Shown: piece by piece, positions 50,876 through 62,600 of the stretch
How positions within the stretch are numbered: position 1 is the stretch's first letter
How the letters are laid out: every line of letters starts with the position of its first letter
Source of the DNA: Arthrobacter sp. Soil782
Lineage (GTDB): Bacteria > Actinomycetota > Actinomycetes > Actinomycetales > Micrococcaceae
Reading direction: 5' to 3'
Assembly (NCBI RefSeq): GCF_001428435.1
Contig: NZ_LMSO01000008.1
Coordinates: forward strand, 124,001 to 188,000
DNA length: 64,000 nucleotides
The notes under the pieces: model-generated
Database searches by the model: none
What the model was told of the DNA's origin: nothing
Seen by the model: only the letters and a program-made list of their open reading frames with translations
Translations under genes and position numbers: made by a program

Positions 50876-51335
50876 ACGTCTGCATGAACAGTTCGAAGTC
50901 CGCGTAGTCGTCCGCCTGCTCGAGGTGGAGTTCCTGGTGGCGTGCAGGCTGGAAAGTGACGTCCGGCTGAACCCCGAAGCGGAACGTCCTGCCGGTGTTT
51001 GTTGCCACCTCGTAATCGCCATCCGCCAACTGAAAGGCGTGGGCGAGGTTGGTCATGTTCAACTCGACTGGAACGCCCCCGCCGGTCAGGGTCTGCCCGT
51101 TGACGGGAGCCACCATGATCTCCGTGGGTTGCCAACGGTATCCGACGACGTAGTACCTCGGTGCGCTGATTCGCGTCCCGTCGGCGTCCCTGCCTTCGCG
51201 GCGAGTGTTCACCGCGAAGATGAGGTTGTAATCGCCGTAATTGAGGATTTGGGAGTCGAAGATTCCGCGGAGGATGTTCTTCAGGGCATCGCTTCCGGGC
51301 TCGTCCTGTGAAGCGTGCGGCAACTGGGGAATCAT
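50859..51335 (-). CDS. hypothetical protein, unrecognised
   Basis: 158 residues from ATG 51335; the frame is open 53 codons further up, but that part is Pro/Arg/Gly-rich and looks non-coding. Mixed alpha/beta composition: [65 protein letters not shown], ending [12 protein letters not shown]. No signal peptide, membrane segment or catalytic motif. I do not recognise the family. Its 3' end is tandemly duplicated just beyond the stop. Confidence 0.6.
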   Translation of the reverse strand: MIPQLPHASQDEPGSDALKNILRGIFDSQILNYGDYNLIFAVNTRREGRDADGTRISAPRYYVVGYRWQPTEIMVAPVNGQTLTGGGVPVELNMTNLAHAFQLADGDYEVATNTGRTFRFGVQPDVTFQPARHQELHLEQADDYADFELFMQTFITLA

Positions 51336-51551
51336 TTTCGGCCTGGGTAGGGAAGTGCCCGCGGGACGGCTGGTCGGTATGCGGCCGCCGATGGCCGGCG
51401 GCACGTGGTCCGCGCCGACCACCCTACCCGAAATAAGCGGTGTCCATTCGGCCGGCGGGCGCGCTGAACGCCGGCCGCCTGTGACGCAGTACACCCCTCA
51501 GATGGGCTTAACAGGTCGGTCACACGCGCAGGGCGCACCTGCTTTCGGGCC

Positions 51552-51557
51552 TAGACT
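51552..51557 (+). promoter_or_regulatory. -10 element of ilvD, leaderless
   Basis: TAGACT with seven bases to the ATG at 51565. It rules out the long in-frame upstream extension (from 51241), which overlaps the opposite-strand gene. Confidence 0.5.
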
Positions 51558-51564
51558 TTTACCC

Positions 51565-53280
51565 ATGAGCGTGGATAGCGAAGCCAAGGCAACACCGGAT
51601 ATCAAGCCAAGAAGCCGTGCGGTCACTGATGGCATGGAGCGGGCACCTGCCCGAGGCATGCTGCGTGCAGTGGGAATGGGTGATGACGACTTCGCCAAGC
51701 CGCAGGTCGGTGTCGCGAGCTCCTGGAATGAAATCACCCCCTGCAATCTCTCCCTGAACCGCTTGGCCCAGGGCGCCAAGGAGGGCGTTCACGCGGCCGG
51801 CGGGTTCCCTATGCAGTTCGGAACAATCTCCGTTTCGGACGGCATCTCCATGGGCCACGAAGGAATGCACTTCTCGCTCGTATCCCGCGAGGTCATCGCC
51901 GACTCCGTTGAGACAGTGATGGAAGCGGAGCGCATCGACGGGTCGGTGCTTCTGGCGGGCTGTGACAAATCACTGCCCGGCATGCTCATGGCTGCTGCGC
52001 GGCTGAATCTCTCAAGCGTCTTCCTGTATGCCGGCTCAATCATGCCGGGCTGGGTGAAGCTGGAAGACGGCACAGAGAAGGAAGTTACCCTGATTGACGC
52101 TTTCGAAGCTGTCGGGGCCTGCGCGGCTGGAAAAATGTCGAGGGGTGACGTCGACCGCATCGAGCGCGCAATTTGCCCTGGTGAGGGCGCCTGTGGAGGC
52201 ATGTACACCGCCAACACAATGGCCTGCATCGGTGAAGCGCTCGGTATGTCACTGCCCGGTTCGGCAGCGCCGCCGTCTGCTGACCGCCGTCGGGATGAAT
52301 TTGCCCGAAAATCCGGCGAAGCCGTTGTGAACCTGCTGAGACTCGGCATTACAGCGCGGGACATCATGACCAAAAAGGCGTTCGAAAACGCCATTGCTGT
52401 CACGATGGCCTTCGGTGGGTCCACCAACGCAGTCCTGCACCTGCTCGCCATCGCACGCGAGGCAGAGGTGGATCTGACGCTCGATGACTTCAACCGCATC
52501 GGCGACCGGGTTCCGCACCTGGGTGACCTCAAGCCGTTCGGCCGCTACGTCATGACCGACGTGGACAAGATCGGCGGCGTGCCGGTGATCATGCGCGCCC
52601 TTCTGGACGCCGGACTCCTCCACGGAGACGTGCTGACGGTGACGGGCAAGACGCTCGCTGAAAATCTTGAGGCAATCAATCCGCCGGACGTCGACGGCAA
52701 GATCCTGCGTGCCCTGGATAACCCCATCCACAAAACCGGTGGCATTACCATCCTGCACGGCTCGATGGCTCCGGAAGGTGCGGTGGTGAAGAGCGCAGGC
52801 TTCGACGCGGAGGTGTTCGAAGGTACTGCGCGCGTCTTCGAACGCGAACAGGGGGCCTTGCAGGCTCTCGCTGCGGGGGAGGTGAAGGCGGGGGACGTCG
52901 TCGTCATCCGGTATGAGGGCCCCAAAGGCGGACCGGGCATGCGGGAAATGCTGGCCATCACCGGAGCCATCAAGGGCGCGGGACTGGGCAAGGATGTACT
53001 CCTGCTGACGGACGGTAGGTTCTCGGGCGGCACCACCGGGCTGTGCATCGGCCACGTGGCTCCCGAGGCAGTGGACGGCGGTCCCATTGCGTTCGTCAAG
53101 GACGGGGATCATATCCGCGCCGATATTCCGAACAAGACCTTCGACCTGCTGGTCGATCCCGAGGAACTGGAGCGCCGGAGGATCGGTTGGGAGCCGCTTC
53201 CCGCCCGGTACACCAGGGGAGTGCTGGCGAAGTACGCGAAGCTGGTGCATTCAGCCTCCGAGGGCGCCTACACCGGCTAA
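51565..53280 (+). CDS. ilvD: dihydroxy-acid dehydratase
   Basis: 571 residues; iron-sulfur dehydratase that makes 2-oxo acids of valine and isoleucine synthesis. Cluster cysteines in [28 protein letters not shown] and [16 protein letters not shown]; substrate region [17 protein letters not shown]-terminal [23 protein letters not shown]. Start fixed by the TAGACT box. It is separated from ilvB by two hairpins and the ilv leader, so it has its own transcript, though read-through is possible. Confidence 0.96.
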   Translation: MSVDSEAKATPDIKPRSRAVTDGMERAPARGMLRAVGMGDDDFAKPQVGVASSWNEITPCNLSLNRLAQGAKEGVHAAGGFPMQFGTISVSDGISMGHEGMHFSLVSREVIADSVETVMEAERIDGSVLLAGCDKSLPGMLMAAARLNLSSVFLYAGSIMPGWVKLEDGTEKEVTLIDAFEAVGACAAGKMSRGDVDRIERAICPGEGACGGMYTANTMACIGEALGMSLPGSAAPPSADRRRDEFARKSGEAVVNLLRLGITARDIMTKKAFENAIAVTMAFGGSTNAVLHLLAIAREAEVDLTLDDFNRIGDRVPHLGDLKPFGRYVMTDVDKIGGVPVIMRALLDAGLLHGDVLTVTGKTLAENLEAINPPDVDGKILRALDNPIHKTGGITILHGSMAPEGAVVKSAGFDAEVFEGTARVFEREQGALQALAAGEVKAGDVVVIRYEGPKGGPGMREMLAITGAIKGAGLGKDVLLLTDGRFSGGTTGLCIGHVAPEAVDGGPIAFVKDGDHIRADIPNKTFDLLVDPEELERRRIGWEPLPARYTRGVLAKYAKLVHSASEGAYTG

Positions 53281-53286
53281 TCTGCG

Positions 53287-53350
53287 CCGGTTGGAAACCG
53301 GAACTGAAGACGACGACGGCGGCTGCGCGCCGGCGTCGTCGTCTTCAGTT
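53287..53350 (+). terminator. two hairpins after ilvD
   Basis: CCGGTT-GGA-AACCGG (53287-53301) is followed directly by a 17-bp perfect stem (53302-53318 with 53334-53350, 15-base loop). No T-run follows. Probably ends the ilvD transcript or protects it from 3' decay. Confidence 0.55.
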
Positions 53351-53403
53351 AGTGTCCAGTAACTGGAATGGTTGTCCATATAGTGAGACGGCGCCGGGTG
53401 TTG

Positions 53404-53432
53404 TTGACACTGTTGGCGGGGGAGTGAAAACT
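53404..53432 (+). promoter_or_regulatory. promoter of the ilvBNC leader
   Basis: TTGACA (53404-53409), 17-base spacer, AAAACT (53427-53432, with A2 and T6 of the -10). The expected start point falls at the ATG of the leader peptide (53439), six bases after the -10. Another AT-rich TATAGT is at 53379-53384, and TCCAGT-A-ACTGGA (53355-53367) is a palindrome of unknown role. Confidence 0.55.
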
Positions 53433-53438
53433 ACAGGT

Positions 53439-53483
53439 ATGCAGCTCGTATCCGTAGTCCTAGTTACCAAGCGCGTGGCCTAA
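53439..53483 (+). CDS. ilvB leader peptide
   Basis: 14 codons, [14 protein letters not shown], then TAA at 53481-53483. Five of 14 residues are Val and two Leu, products of the pathway, as expected for a ribosome-mediated attenuator. An in-frame GTG at 53424 would lengthen it by five residues but lies in the promoter. It is followed by the pause hairpin and terminator described next. Similar Val/Leu leaders control ilvBNC in Corynebacterium glutamicum. Confidence 0.8.
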   Translation: MQLVSVVLVTKRVA

Positions 53484-53513
53484 AAGCCCGGCTGGTACGT
53501 CTACGTCACGCGC
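53471..53513 (+). promoter_or_regulatory. leader hairpin of the ilv attenuator
   Basis: GCGCGTG (53471-53477) pairs with CACGCGC (53507-53513). The left arm contains the last leader codons, so a ribosome stalled on Val/Leu codons would change its folding. CTGGT (53492-53496) can pair with ACCAG in the terminator loop as part of an antiterminator; this alternative is not verified. Confidence 0.5.
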
Positions 53514-53552
53514 AAACCCCTCGCAGAGCCCACCAGGCTGAGGGGTTTTTTT
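53514..53552 (+). terminator. transcription attenuator before ilvB
   Basis: AAACCCCTC (53514-53522) pairs with GAGGGGTTT (53540-53548), with inner AGCC/GGCT, then a run of T to 53552. Strong intrinsic terminator 74 bases before the ilvB ATG, 30 bases after the leader stop: the attenuator itself. Confidence 0.85.
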
Positions 53553-53626
53553 GTTCCCACCGAACAGATTCGCGCAGTACATTTGCGCAGCGATCAAGCT
53601 GTGCTGGATACAAAGGAAGTTCAGAG

Positions 53627-55522
53627 ATGTCCAAGGGATCGCCCATCAGCCCGGCGCTGATGGCAACCAGACAACCCGCTCCGGCGGCACCGGTCCAGCA
53701 GCCGGGCAGGGACAACGCGGCTCCTTCCGCGCCCACCAGTCCCGTGCTCGGGCCCAACCGCGTGGTGCCGCCAACCCAGATGACCGGATCCCAGGCGATT
53801 GTCCGCGCCCTTGAGGAACTCGGCGTTGATGACATCTTCGGCCTTCCCGGAGGCGCAATTCTTCCGACCTACGACCCGCTGATGGCCTCTACCAAACTTC
53901 GGCACATCCTCGTCCGCCATGAGCAGGGCGCCGGGCATGCGGCCCAGGGCTATGCCATGGTGACCGGGCGTCCGGGGGTTTGCATTGCCACGTCCGGGCC
54001 TGGGGCCACCAACCTGGTCACCGCAATAGCGGATGCGCATATGGATTCGGTGCCGATGGTGGCCATCACCGGCCAGGTGTCCAGCGCCGTGATCGGATCG
54101 GATGCGTTCCAGGAAGCGGATATCGTCGGCATCACCATGCCGATCACCAAGCACTCCTACCTGGTGACCAAATCACAGGACATTCCCCGGGTTCTCGCTG
54201 AAGCATTCCACATCGCTTCGACGGGGCGGCCGGGACCGGTGCTCGTGGACATCGCAAAGGACGCCCAGGTCGGCGCGATGTCCTTCTCCTGGCCACCGAA
54301 AGTTGACTTGCCCGGCTACCGCACGGTGGTACGGGGTCACGCCAAGCAGGTCCGCGAGGCCGCCCGGCTCATCATGGCCTCGGAACGTCCCGTGTTTTAC
54401 GTGGGCGGCGGTGTGGTCAAGGCTCATGCGGCAGCAGAATTGCTCGAGCTGGCGGAACTGCTGGGCGCACCGGTTGTCACCACGCTGATGGCCCGCGGGG
54501 TTTTCCCCGACTCCCATCCGCAGCACGTCGGCATGCCCGGCATGCATGGCTCGGTGTCCGCGGTCACTGCCCTCCAGCAGTCGGATCTGCTGATTACGCT
54601 CGGCGCGCGGTTCGACGACCGCGTAACCGGTGTGCTTTCGAGCTTCGCGCCCGGGGCGAAGGTGATCCATGCAGACATCGATCCTGCCGAAATTTCGAAG
54701 AACCGGACGGCCGACGTACCGATTGTCGGCTCGGTGAAAGAGATCATTCCAGAGTTCACCGCGGCACTGCGCGAGCAGTTCGCCGCCTCCGGCGCGCCGG
54801 ACTACAGTGCCTGGTGGATGGTGCTGAACCGGCTCCGCGAGAGCTACCCCATCGGGTTCACCCAGCCCGAAGACGGGCTCTCCGCCCCGCAGCACGTCAT
54901 CCAGCGCATCGGTGAGCTCACCGGACCGGAGGGCGTGTATGCGGCAGGCGTTGGACAGCACCAGATGTGGGCAGCCCAATTCATCAACTACGAGCGGCCG
55001 CATGCATGGTTGAACTCCGGTGGCCTGGGCACCATGGGTTACGCGGTTCCGGCCGCCATGGGCGCCAAGGTCGGCAACCCTGACCGCGTGGTGTGGGCGA
55101 TCGACGGTGACGGCTGTTTCCAGATGACCAACCAGGAGCTGGCCACCTGTGTGATCAACAACATTCCGATCAAGGTCGCCGTGATCAACAATTCCTCCTT
55201 GGGCATGGTGCGCCAGTGGCAGACCCTGTTCTACGAGGGCCGTTACTCGAACACGGACCTCAACACCGGGCACAACACCGTGAGGGTTCCGGACTTCGTG
55301 AAACTTGCCGATGCCTACGGCTGCGCCGGACTGCGTTGTGAGCGGGATGAAGACATTGATGCCACCATCCAGCAGGCACTGGACATCAACGACCGACCCG
55401 TTGTGATCGATTTTGTGGTCAGCCGTGACTCTATGGTGTGGCCTATGGTCCCCACCGGCGTCAGCAACGACCTCATCCAGATTGCCCGCAACATGACCCC
55501 GGACTGGGAGCAGGAGGACTAA
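53627..55522 (+). CDS. ilvB: acetolactate synthase large subunit
   Basis: 631 residues, ThDP enzyme that condenses pyruvate with pyruvate or 2-oxobutyrate, first shared step of branched-chain amino acid synthesis. ThDP/PYR domain with [15 protein letters not shown] and the activating Glu in [15 protein letters not shown]; central FAD-binding domain; ThDP-binding [33 protein letters not shown]. The first 50 residues are a Pro/Ala-rich extension common in actinobacteria. AAGGAAG ribosome binding site. Regulated by the upstream attenuator; ilvN follows two bases after its stop. Confidence 0.97.
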   Translation: MSKGSPISPALMATRQPAPAAPVQQPGRDNAAPSAPTSPVLGPNRVVPPTQMTGSQAIVRALEELGVDDIFGLPGGAILPTYDPLMASTKLRHILVRHEQGAGHAAQGYAMVTGRPGVCIATSGPGATNLVTAIADAHMDSVPMVAITGQVSSAVIGSDAFQEADIVGITMPITKHSYLVTKSQDIPRVLAEAFHIASTGRPGPVLVDIAKDAQVGAMSFSWPPKVDLPGYRTVVRGHAKQVREAARLIMASERPVFYVGGGVVKAHAAAELLELAELLGAPVVTTLMARGVFPDSHPQHVGMPGMHGSVSAVTALQQSDLLITLGARFDDRVTGVLSSFAPGAKVIHADIDPAEISKNRTADVPIVGSVKEIIPEFTAALREQFAASGAPDYSAWWMVLNRLRESYPIGFTQPEDGLSAPQHVIQRIGELTGPEGVYAAGVGQHQMWAAQFINYERPHAWLNSGGLGTMGYAVPAAMGAKVGNPDRVVWAIDGDGCFQMTNQELATCVINNIPIKVAVINNSSLGMVRQWQTLFYEGRYSNTDLNTGHNTVRVPDFVKLADAYGCAGLRCERDEDIDATIQQALDINDRPVVIDFVVSRDSMVWPMVPTGVSNDLIQIARNMTPDWEQED

Positions 55523-55524
55523 CA

Positions 55525-56037
55525 ATGGCCCGTCATACCCTTTCCGTTCTGGTCGAGGACGTCCCCGGCGTTTTGACCCGTGTCGCAAGCCTGTTCGCTC
55601 GACGCGCCTTCAACATCAACTCACTGGCCGTCGGTCCTACCGAAGTAACCGGGATGTCCCGGATAACTGTCGTGGTAGAGGCCGAAGGGGACCTGCTTGA
55701 GCAGGTCACAAAACAGCTGAACAAGCTCATCAATGTGATCAAGATTGTCGAGCTTGTCCCCGAATCCTCCGTGCAGCGGGACCACATCCTGGTCAAGGTC
55801 CGCGCGGATGCCGCAACACGGCTGCAGGTAACCCAGGCAGCAGACTTGTTCCGCGCTTCAGTGGTTGACGTGTCCACCGACTCGCTGATCATCGAAGCCA
55901 CCGGCACTGCCGAAAAGCTTTCCGCGCTGCTGTCAGTGCTGGAGCCGTTCGGCATCCGCGAAATAGTGCAGTCCGGAACTCTGGCGATCAGCCGCGGCGC
56001 CAAATCGATGAGTGACAGGGCGCTCAGGAGCGCCTAG
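55525..56037 (+). CDS. ilvN: acetolactate synthase small (regulatory) subunit
   Basis: 170 residues. N-terminal ACT domain HTLSVLVEDVPGVLTRVASLFARRAFNINSL, followed by a second domain ending in the FGIREIVQSGTLAISRG motif. It binds valine and gives feedback inhibition of IlvB. CAGGAGG ribosome binding site inside the end of ilvB. Start at the ATG two bases after the ilvB stop; the in-frame upstream extension lies within ilvB and is not used. Confidence 0.97.
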   Translation: MARHTLSVLVEDVPGVLTRVASLFARRAFNINSLAVGPTEVTGMSRITVVVEAEGDLLEQVTKQLNKLINVIKIVELVPESSVQRDHILVKVRADAATRLQVTQAADLFRASVVDVSTDSLIIEATGTAEKLSALLSVLEPFGIREIVQSGTLAISRGAKSMSDRALRSA

Positions 56038-57150
<1,113 letters not shown>

Positions 57151-57172
57151 TCAATGGTGTTGACACCCTGGA

Positions 57173-57218
57173 GGCGACGGCCGGACCGGCGGAGTATCCC
57201 GCCGGTCCGGCCGTCGCC
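57173..57218 (+). terminator. 20-bp hairpin after ilvC
   Basis: A perfect 20-base inverted repeat (57173-57192 with 57199-57218) with a six-base AGTATC loop, starting 23 bases after the ilvC stop. No T-run. It closes the ilvBNC transcript. Confidence 0.7.
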
Positions 57219-57287
57219 CATTGTGTGGCACTTCTCTCATCTGCTCTCCATAGCGGGTAACAAAGTGGGCTCGCCGGAGCGGCAAAC

Positions 57288-57293
57288 TACACT
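57288..57293 (+). promoter_or_regulatory. -10 element of serA
   Basis: TACACT, giving a leader of about 55 bases before the serA GTG at 57357. No convincing -35. Unlike many genes here, serA has an ordinary 5' untranslated region. Confidence 0.4.
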
Positions 57294-57356
57294 TGAACGA
57301 AATTCCCGAACACACATCTGGAACACTTCTGCCCACCGCACTGCGAAGGATCTCCC

Positions 57357-58946
57357 GTGGAAAAACCAGTAGTTCTCCTTGCTGAAGAACTCTCGCCGGC
57401 AACCGTGGATGCCCTCGGACCGGATTTCGAGATCCGCCAGACCGACGGGGCTGACCGATCCAAGCTGCTCTCCGCTATCGCAGAGGTGGACGCGATCCTG
57501 GTGCGTTCAGCAACCCAGGTGGACGCCGAGGCAATCGCCGCCGCCCGCAAGCTGAAGGTCATCGCCCGTGCCGGCGTCGGCCTGGACAACGTTGATATCA
57601 AGGCGGCCACGCAAGCGGGTGTGATGGTAGTCAACGCCCCAACCTCCAACATCATCTCGGCGGCCGAACTCACCGTCGGCCATATCCTCAGTCTCGCCAG
57701 GCATATTCCGCAGGCCAGCGGCGCTCTGAAGGGCGGCGAGTGGAAGCGGTCCAAGTACTCGGGGATCGAGCTCTACGAGAAGAAGGTCGGCATCATCGGC
57801 CTTGGCCGCATCGGTGCACTCGTTGCGGCCCGGCTGCAGGGTTTCGGCACTGACATCCTCGCCTATGATCCCTATGTCACCTCGGCGCGGGCAGCCCAGC
57901 TCGGGGTCCAGCTTGTGACACTCGATGAGCTGCTTGCGGAGTCAGACTTCGTGACCATCCACATGCCCAAGACGCCCGAGACCGTCGGCATGCTGGGAGC
58001 CTCAGCCTTTCAGAAGATGAAGAGCAGCGCGTACGTGGTGAACGTTGCCCGCGGCGGCCTGGTGGACGAGGAAGCGCTGTACACCGCGCTCAAGGAAGGG
58101 CAGATTGCCGGCGCCGGCGTTGACGTGTTCGTCAAGGAACCGAGCACCGATCTCCCGTTCTTCGAGCTGGACAACGTTGTGGTCACCCCGCACCTCGGCG
58201 CCTCCACAGCAGAGGCTCAGGAGAAAGCTGGTATCTCCGTTGCCAAATCGGTCCGCCTGGCACTCGCAGGAGAACTCGTGCCCGACGCCGTCAACGTCGC
58301 AGGCGGCGTCATTGCGCCGGAAGTACGTCCCGGTATCCCACTGATCGAGAAGCTGGGCCGTATCTTCACCGCACTCACCCACGATTCACTCACTCAGATC
58401 GAGGTCGAGGTAGCTGGCGAGATCGCCTCGTTGGACGTCAAGGCGTTGGAACTGGCCGCCCTCAAGGGTGTTTTCACCGACGTCGTCTCCGAGCAGGTTT
58501 CCTACGTCAATGCGCCGGTCCTCGCCGAGCAGCGCGGCATCAACACGCGCCTGGTCACCACTGAGTCCTCGGAGGAGTACCGCAATGTGCTGACCATCCG
58601 CGGTGCGCTGTCAGACGGGTCCCAGATCTCGGTCGCCGGTACGCTCACTGGCCCCAAGCAGATTCAGAAACTGGTCGGGGTCAACGGTTATGATCTTGAG
58701 ATCCCGATCAGCGAGCACCTGCTCGTGATCCTGTACCAGGACCGGCCCGGTGTGATCGGCACCCTGGGCCGGGTGCTGGGGGAGCGCGGGATCAATATTG
58801 CCGGCATGCAGGTCGCCCGCAGCAAGGAGGGCGGCCAGGCGCTGTCGCTGCTCACCGTGGACAGCTCCGTGCCGCAGGATGCGCTGGAGAGTCTGAAGGA
58901 CGCAATCGGCGCATCAGTGGCTCGTGAGGTGGATCTGCAGGACTAG
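57357..58946 (+). CDS. serA: D-3-phosphoglycerate dehydrogenase
   Basis: 529 residues, the long actinobacterial type. NAD-binding GIIGLGRIGALVAARLQ (about 144-160), Arg in VVNVARGGLVDEEAL, Glu in DVFVKEPS, His in VTPHLGAST. Residues 315-450 form the intervening (ASB) domain, and the last 75 an ACT domain (HLLVILYQDRPGVIGTLGRVLGERGINIAGMQV) that senses serine. First step of serine synthesis. GTG start. Ends by overlapping the convergent lepB by 4 bases. Confidence 0.96.
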   Translation: MEKPVVLLAEELSPATVDALGPDFEIRQTDGADRSKLLSAIAEVDAILVRSATQVDAEAIAAARKLKVIARAGVGLDNVDIKAATQAGVMVVNAPTSNIISAAELTVGHILSLARHIPQASGALKGGEWKRSKYSGIELYEKKVGIIGLGRIGALVAARLQGFGTDILAYDPYVTSARAAQLGVQLVTLDELLAESDFVTIHMPKTPETVGMLGASAFQKMKSSAYVVNVARGGLVDEEALYTALKEGQIAGAGVDVFVKEPSTDLPFFELDNVVVTPHLGASTAEAQEKAGISVAKSVRLALAGELVPDAVNVAGGVIAPEVRPGIPLIEKLGRIFTALTHDSLTQIEVEVAGEIASLDVKALELAALKGVFTDVVSEQVSYVNAPVLAEQRGINTRLVTTESSEEYRNVLTIRGALSDGSQISVAGTLTGPKQIQKLVGVNGYDLEIPISEHLLVILYQDRPGVIGTLGRVLGERGINIAGMQVARSKEGGQALSLLTVDSSVPQDALESLKDAIGASVAREVDLQD

Positions 58947-59455
58947 TTCGGGAGCGGCCACACCACTGTGGCTTCGATGCTGTCGACGGGGAGCGGACCG
59001 AAGTCTCTGGAATCAATGGACGCTGCCCGGTTGTCGCCCATCACGAAGACATGCCCGGGAGGAACCGTGACGGGCCCGAAGTAGGTGCCGTCTATGAGCG
59101 CGTGGTCGACAAACGGTTCGGACACCGGGACGCCGTCAATGTAGAGCAACGCATCTTCAATGGCAACGCTCTGCCCGCTGACGGCCACCACGCGCTTGAG
59201 CACGGTACCCGCTTCGGAGGGGTTCCGGAACGAGACCAAAGCGCCCTGCACCGGTTCCCCGTGCCGGTAGAGCACTACGATGCTCCCCTCGGGAACGGTG
59301 GGTTCCATGCTCGGCGAAGAGACCCAGAGCGGCTCGATCACCCAGAGCCGCAAGCCGACGAGCAGGAGTGCAACGGCCATTAGTCCCGCCAGCGAGCGGT
59401 ACCGCGGCCAGCGCGCAGACGAAGTTCGTGCGGTGCTCGCCTCATGACCACCCAT
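58943..59455 (-). CDS. lepB: signal peptidase I
   Basis: 170 residues from ATG 59455, eight bases after GGAGG; an in-frame TTG five codons earlier overlaps that site. One N-terminal membrane helix (about 22-40), then the catalytic Ser49 in SSPSMEPTVPEGS and Lys87 in VLKRVVAVSGQ, and GDNRAASIDSRDFGPLP. Cleaves Sec signal peptides at the outer face of the membrane. It stands back to back with a large exported peroxidase gene, which may be only coincidence. Confidence 0.94.
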   Translation of the reverse strand: MGGHEASTARTSSARWPRYRSLAGLMAVALLLVGLRLWVIEPLWVSSPSMEPTVPEGSIVVLYRHGEPVQGALVSFRNPSEAGTVLKRVVAVSGQSVAIEDALLYIDGVPVSEPFVDHALIDGTYFGPVTVPPGHVFVMGDNRAASIDSRDFGPLPVDSIEATVVWPLPN

Positions 59456-59602
59456 GCGATCGTCCTCCAACCGGTCATCCGTTAGTCGTTATCCTCCGCT
59501 CGGATGGTTGGGGAAACCCTGCACCTTCCAAGGTATTCATAACGCTCGTACGGGACTCTTGCGGCACCGGCGGAAGACCGTCGGTAGGTCTTGGGAGGAA
59601 TT

Positions 59603-62600
59603 ATGGGAAAGGCGCAACACGCCTCGGAGGAGCACCCGGCTGCACAGATGCGGCCCACAGGCTTTCCGTTTCGACGCACGCTTTCGGCACTCACATCACT
59701 GGCTATGCTCACGGGTATCGGCCTGCCACTGGTCGCGGCGCCCGCGCAGGCGGCGCCCGTCGGCCAGGGGTTCACCGTCACGACGTCCGACTTGGCGTTC
59801 ATTCTGCGCCAGATCAAGATCGCTGAGGCACACGTCCGCAACACCACCAGCGAGACCGGTCCCTGCGGCGCACTGCTCGGTACCGGACCTGATCAGGTGC
59901 CCGGCCCGTTGGTTTCCTACGGACTCCGCACGGTGGATGGCTCCTGCAACAACCTCCAGGCAGGTCGCGAAGACTTTGCGGAGTCGAACCGTCTCTTCCC
60001 CCGTCTCACCACTCCCGATTACCTTGATGCCGACGATGGCGCCATCATCCGCCAGCCCGGTCCCACGACCTACGACGGCGTAGGCAACGTGGTCGATGCC
60101 GACCCCCGCGTCATCAGCAATCTGATTGTGGACCAGACATCTACGAATCCTGCGGCGGTTTCCGCAGCGCAGTACCCGGTACGCACGCAAAGCGGCGCCG
60201 ACAGCGTGGTGCCCTGCGACGCCGGAGGGCTGCCGGCGGGCTGCGTGCCTGCCGGTGAAACACTCTTCATCCCGAACATCACCACAGACGTCGGCCTCTC
60301 GCCCCCGTACAACTCGTTGTTCACAATCTTCGGACAATTCTTCGACCACGGCCTCGACATGGTCAATAAGTCGGGCAGCGCGGTTTTCATCCCGCTGCAG
60401 CCGGATGACCCGCTGATTGCGGGGCCCGACGGCGTTACGCCGAGTGCGGACGATCTTCCCGCGCGCCAGCGGTTCATGGTCCTCACCCGCGCCACCAATC
60501 AGCCCGGCCCGGATGGGAAGTTGGGTACGGAGGATGATGTCCGCGAAGCGACCAACCGCACCGGCCCACTGGTAGACCAATCACAGACCTACAGCTCGGA
60601 CCCGTCCCACCAGGTTTTCCTGAGGGAGTACACGGACAACGCCGGCGGCAGGCCGGTCTCCACCGGAGCGCTGCTGGCCTCCGACGACGGCGGCATGGGC
60701 ACCTGGGCAATGCTGAAGGCCCAGGCGGCCGGTCAGTTGGGTCTTCAGCTCTCCGATATGGACGTGCACAGTGTTCCGATGATCGCCGTTGACCCCTACG
60801 GGAAGTTCATCCCGGGTCCCGAGCGCGGACTTCCGCAGTACGTGACCGCAGACGGCATGGTCGAGGGCAACACCGAAGCTCCGGTTGCAGTGCCGGCCAA
60901 CGCGCTCCGGGTGAACGAATCCTTTCTCGATGACATCGCGCACAATGCTGTCCCGAAGGCGAACTTCCTGCCCGATGCTGACGACACCATCAACCCTCCT
61001 GGAGCCCCGAGCACCAGCACCTATGACAACGAGATGCTGAATGCGCACTTCGTCGCCGGTGACGGCCGGGTCAATGAGAATGTCGCGCTGACCATGATCC
61101 ACCAGGTCTTCCACTCGGAACACAACCGACTACTCGAGGACATCAAGGCAACCCTCACCGCCGATACAACAAGCCGCGGCGTAACAGCTCTGGCGGAGTG
61201 GAAGAGCGCTGCCGGAGCGGGCGGCTGGAACGGCGAGCGCCTTTTCCAGGCGGCCCGGTTTGTGACCGAAATGGAGTACCAGCACCTCGCCTTCGAAGAA
61301 TTTGCCCGCAAGGTACAGCCGCTCCTTGAACCGTTCGCCACCTATCACGACGACGTCGATCCGGCGATCAGCGCCGAGTTTGCACACGCCGTGTACCGCT
61401 TCGGTCACTCGATGCTCACCGACACCGTGTCCCGGACGAATGCCGACGGCTCCACAAACGATGTGCCGCTGCTGGACGCTTTCCTGAACCCGCCGATGTA
61501 CTACGACGGCGGCACCGAACCGCTCTCAGCCAAAGACGCAGCCGGATCCATTGCTATGGGTATGTCAGACCAGGTCGGCAACGAGCTCGACGAGTTTGTT
61601 ACCGACACTCTGCGGAACAACCTGCTTGGACTTCCGCTGGACCTGGCCGCCATCAATATCGCCCGTGCCCGTGAAACGGGCATCCCTTCGCTGAACAACC
61701 TGCGCAAGGAAATCTACAACAAGACCAACGACAGCCAGCTCAAGCCGTACGTAAACTGGATCGATTTCGGCCTGAATCTCAAGCACCCGGAGTCGCTGGT
61801 CAACTTTGTGGCCGCGTATGGTCAACACCCGAGCATCACCGTCGCAACCACGTTGAAGGGCAAGCGGGACGCAGCACAGCTGATCGTGAACCCGCCGATC
61901 GATGCTGCAGAGGGCACCGTCCCCACAGATGCCGCGGACTTCATGGGCGGCGTAGGTACCTGGGCCGACAAGGAAACCGGCCTGAACCAGATCGATCTCT
62001 GGGTCGGTGGACTCGCCGAACGCACCAACCTCTTCGGCGGCCTGCTCGGTTCAACGTTCAACTACGTGTTCGAGCAGCAGATGCTGGACCTGCAGAACGG
62101 TGACCGCTTCTACTACCTGGTCCGCACGCCGGGCATGAACCTGTTGGGTCAGCTGGAAGGCAACTCCTTCGCCGAAATGATCATGCGCAACACCAGCGCT
62201 ACGGCCCTCAAGGCGGATGTGTTCGGTACCTCCGACTGCAAGTTCGAACTTGGCCGGCTGCAGTTCAACGGCACCACGGTGCTGGACGATCCGCGGTCCG
62301 AGTGCAACGAGGAAGCCCTGCTGATCCGGATGCCGGACGGCACCATTCGCTACCGCACCACCAACTCGGAGGACCCGGCCGGCATCAACGGCCAGAGCGT
62401 CTTCAACGGAACCGCAGTAGCTGACCGCATCTGGGGCGGCGTCGACAATGACACCTTCCTCGGAAACGGCGGCAACGATGTCATCGAAGGCAGCGACGGC
62501 GCTGACACCGCCCTCGGTGGTGAGGGTAATGACATCGTGACCGACTCCGCGGGTGATGACGTGCTGAAGGGCGGTCCGGGCAATGATGCACTGGACGCCG

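Larger units (their letters stand above)
53281..53626. other. ilvD-ilvB intergenic regulatory region
   Basis: 346 bases without a full-size gene. In order it holds the two ilvD hairpins, a palindrome, the leader promoter, the leader peptide ORF, the pause hairpin and the attenuator, followed by the ilvB ribosome binding site. Confidence 0.85.

Noticed and set aside
54173-55588. Long open frame (471 codons) on the minus strand across ilvB
   Set aside because: It lies wholly antisense to a clear acetolactate synthase; high-GC codon bias routinely leaves the opposite strand open, and its translation shows no domain.
57156-57167. GGTGT-TG-ACACC palindrome with TTGACA just after ilvC
   Set aside because: Short, with no matching -10; it sits directly before the ilvC hairpin and has no gene to serve.
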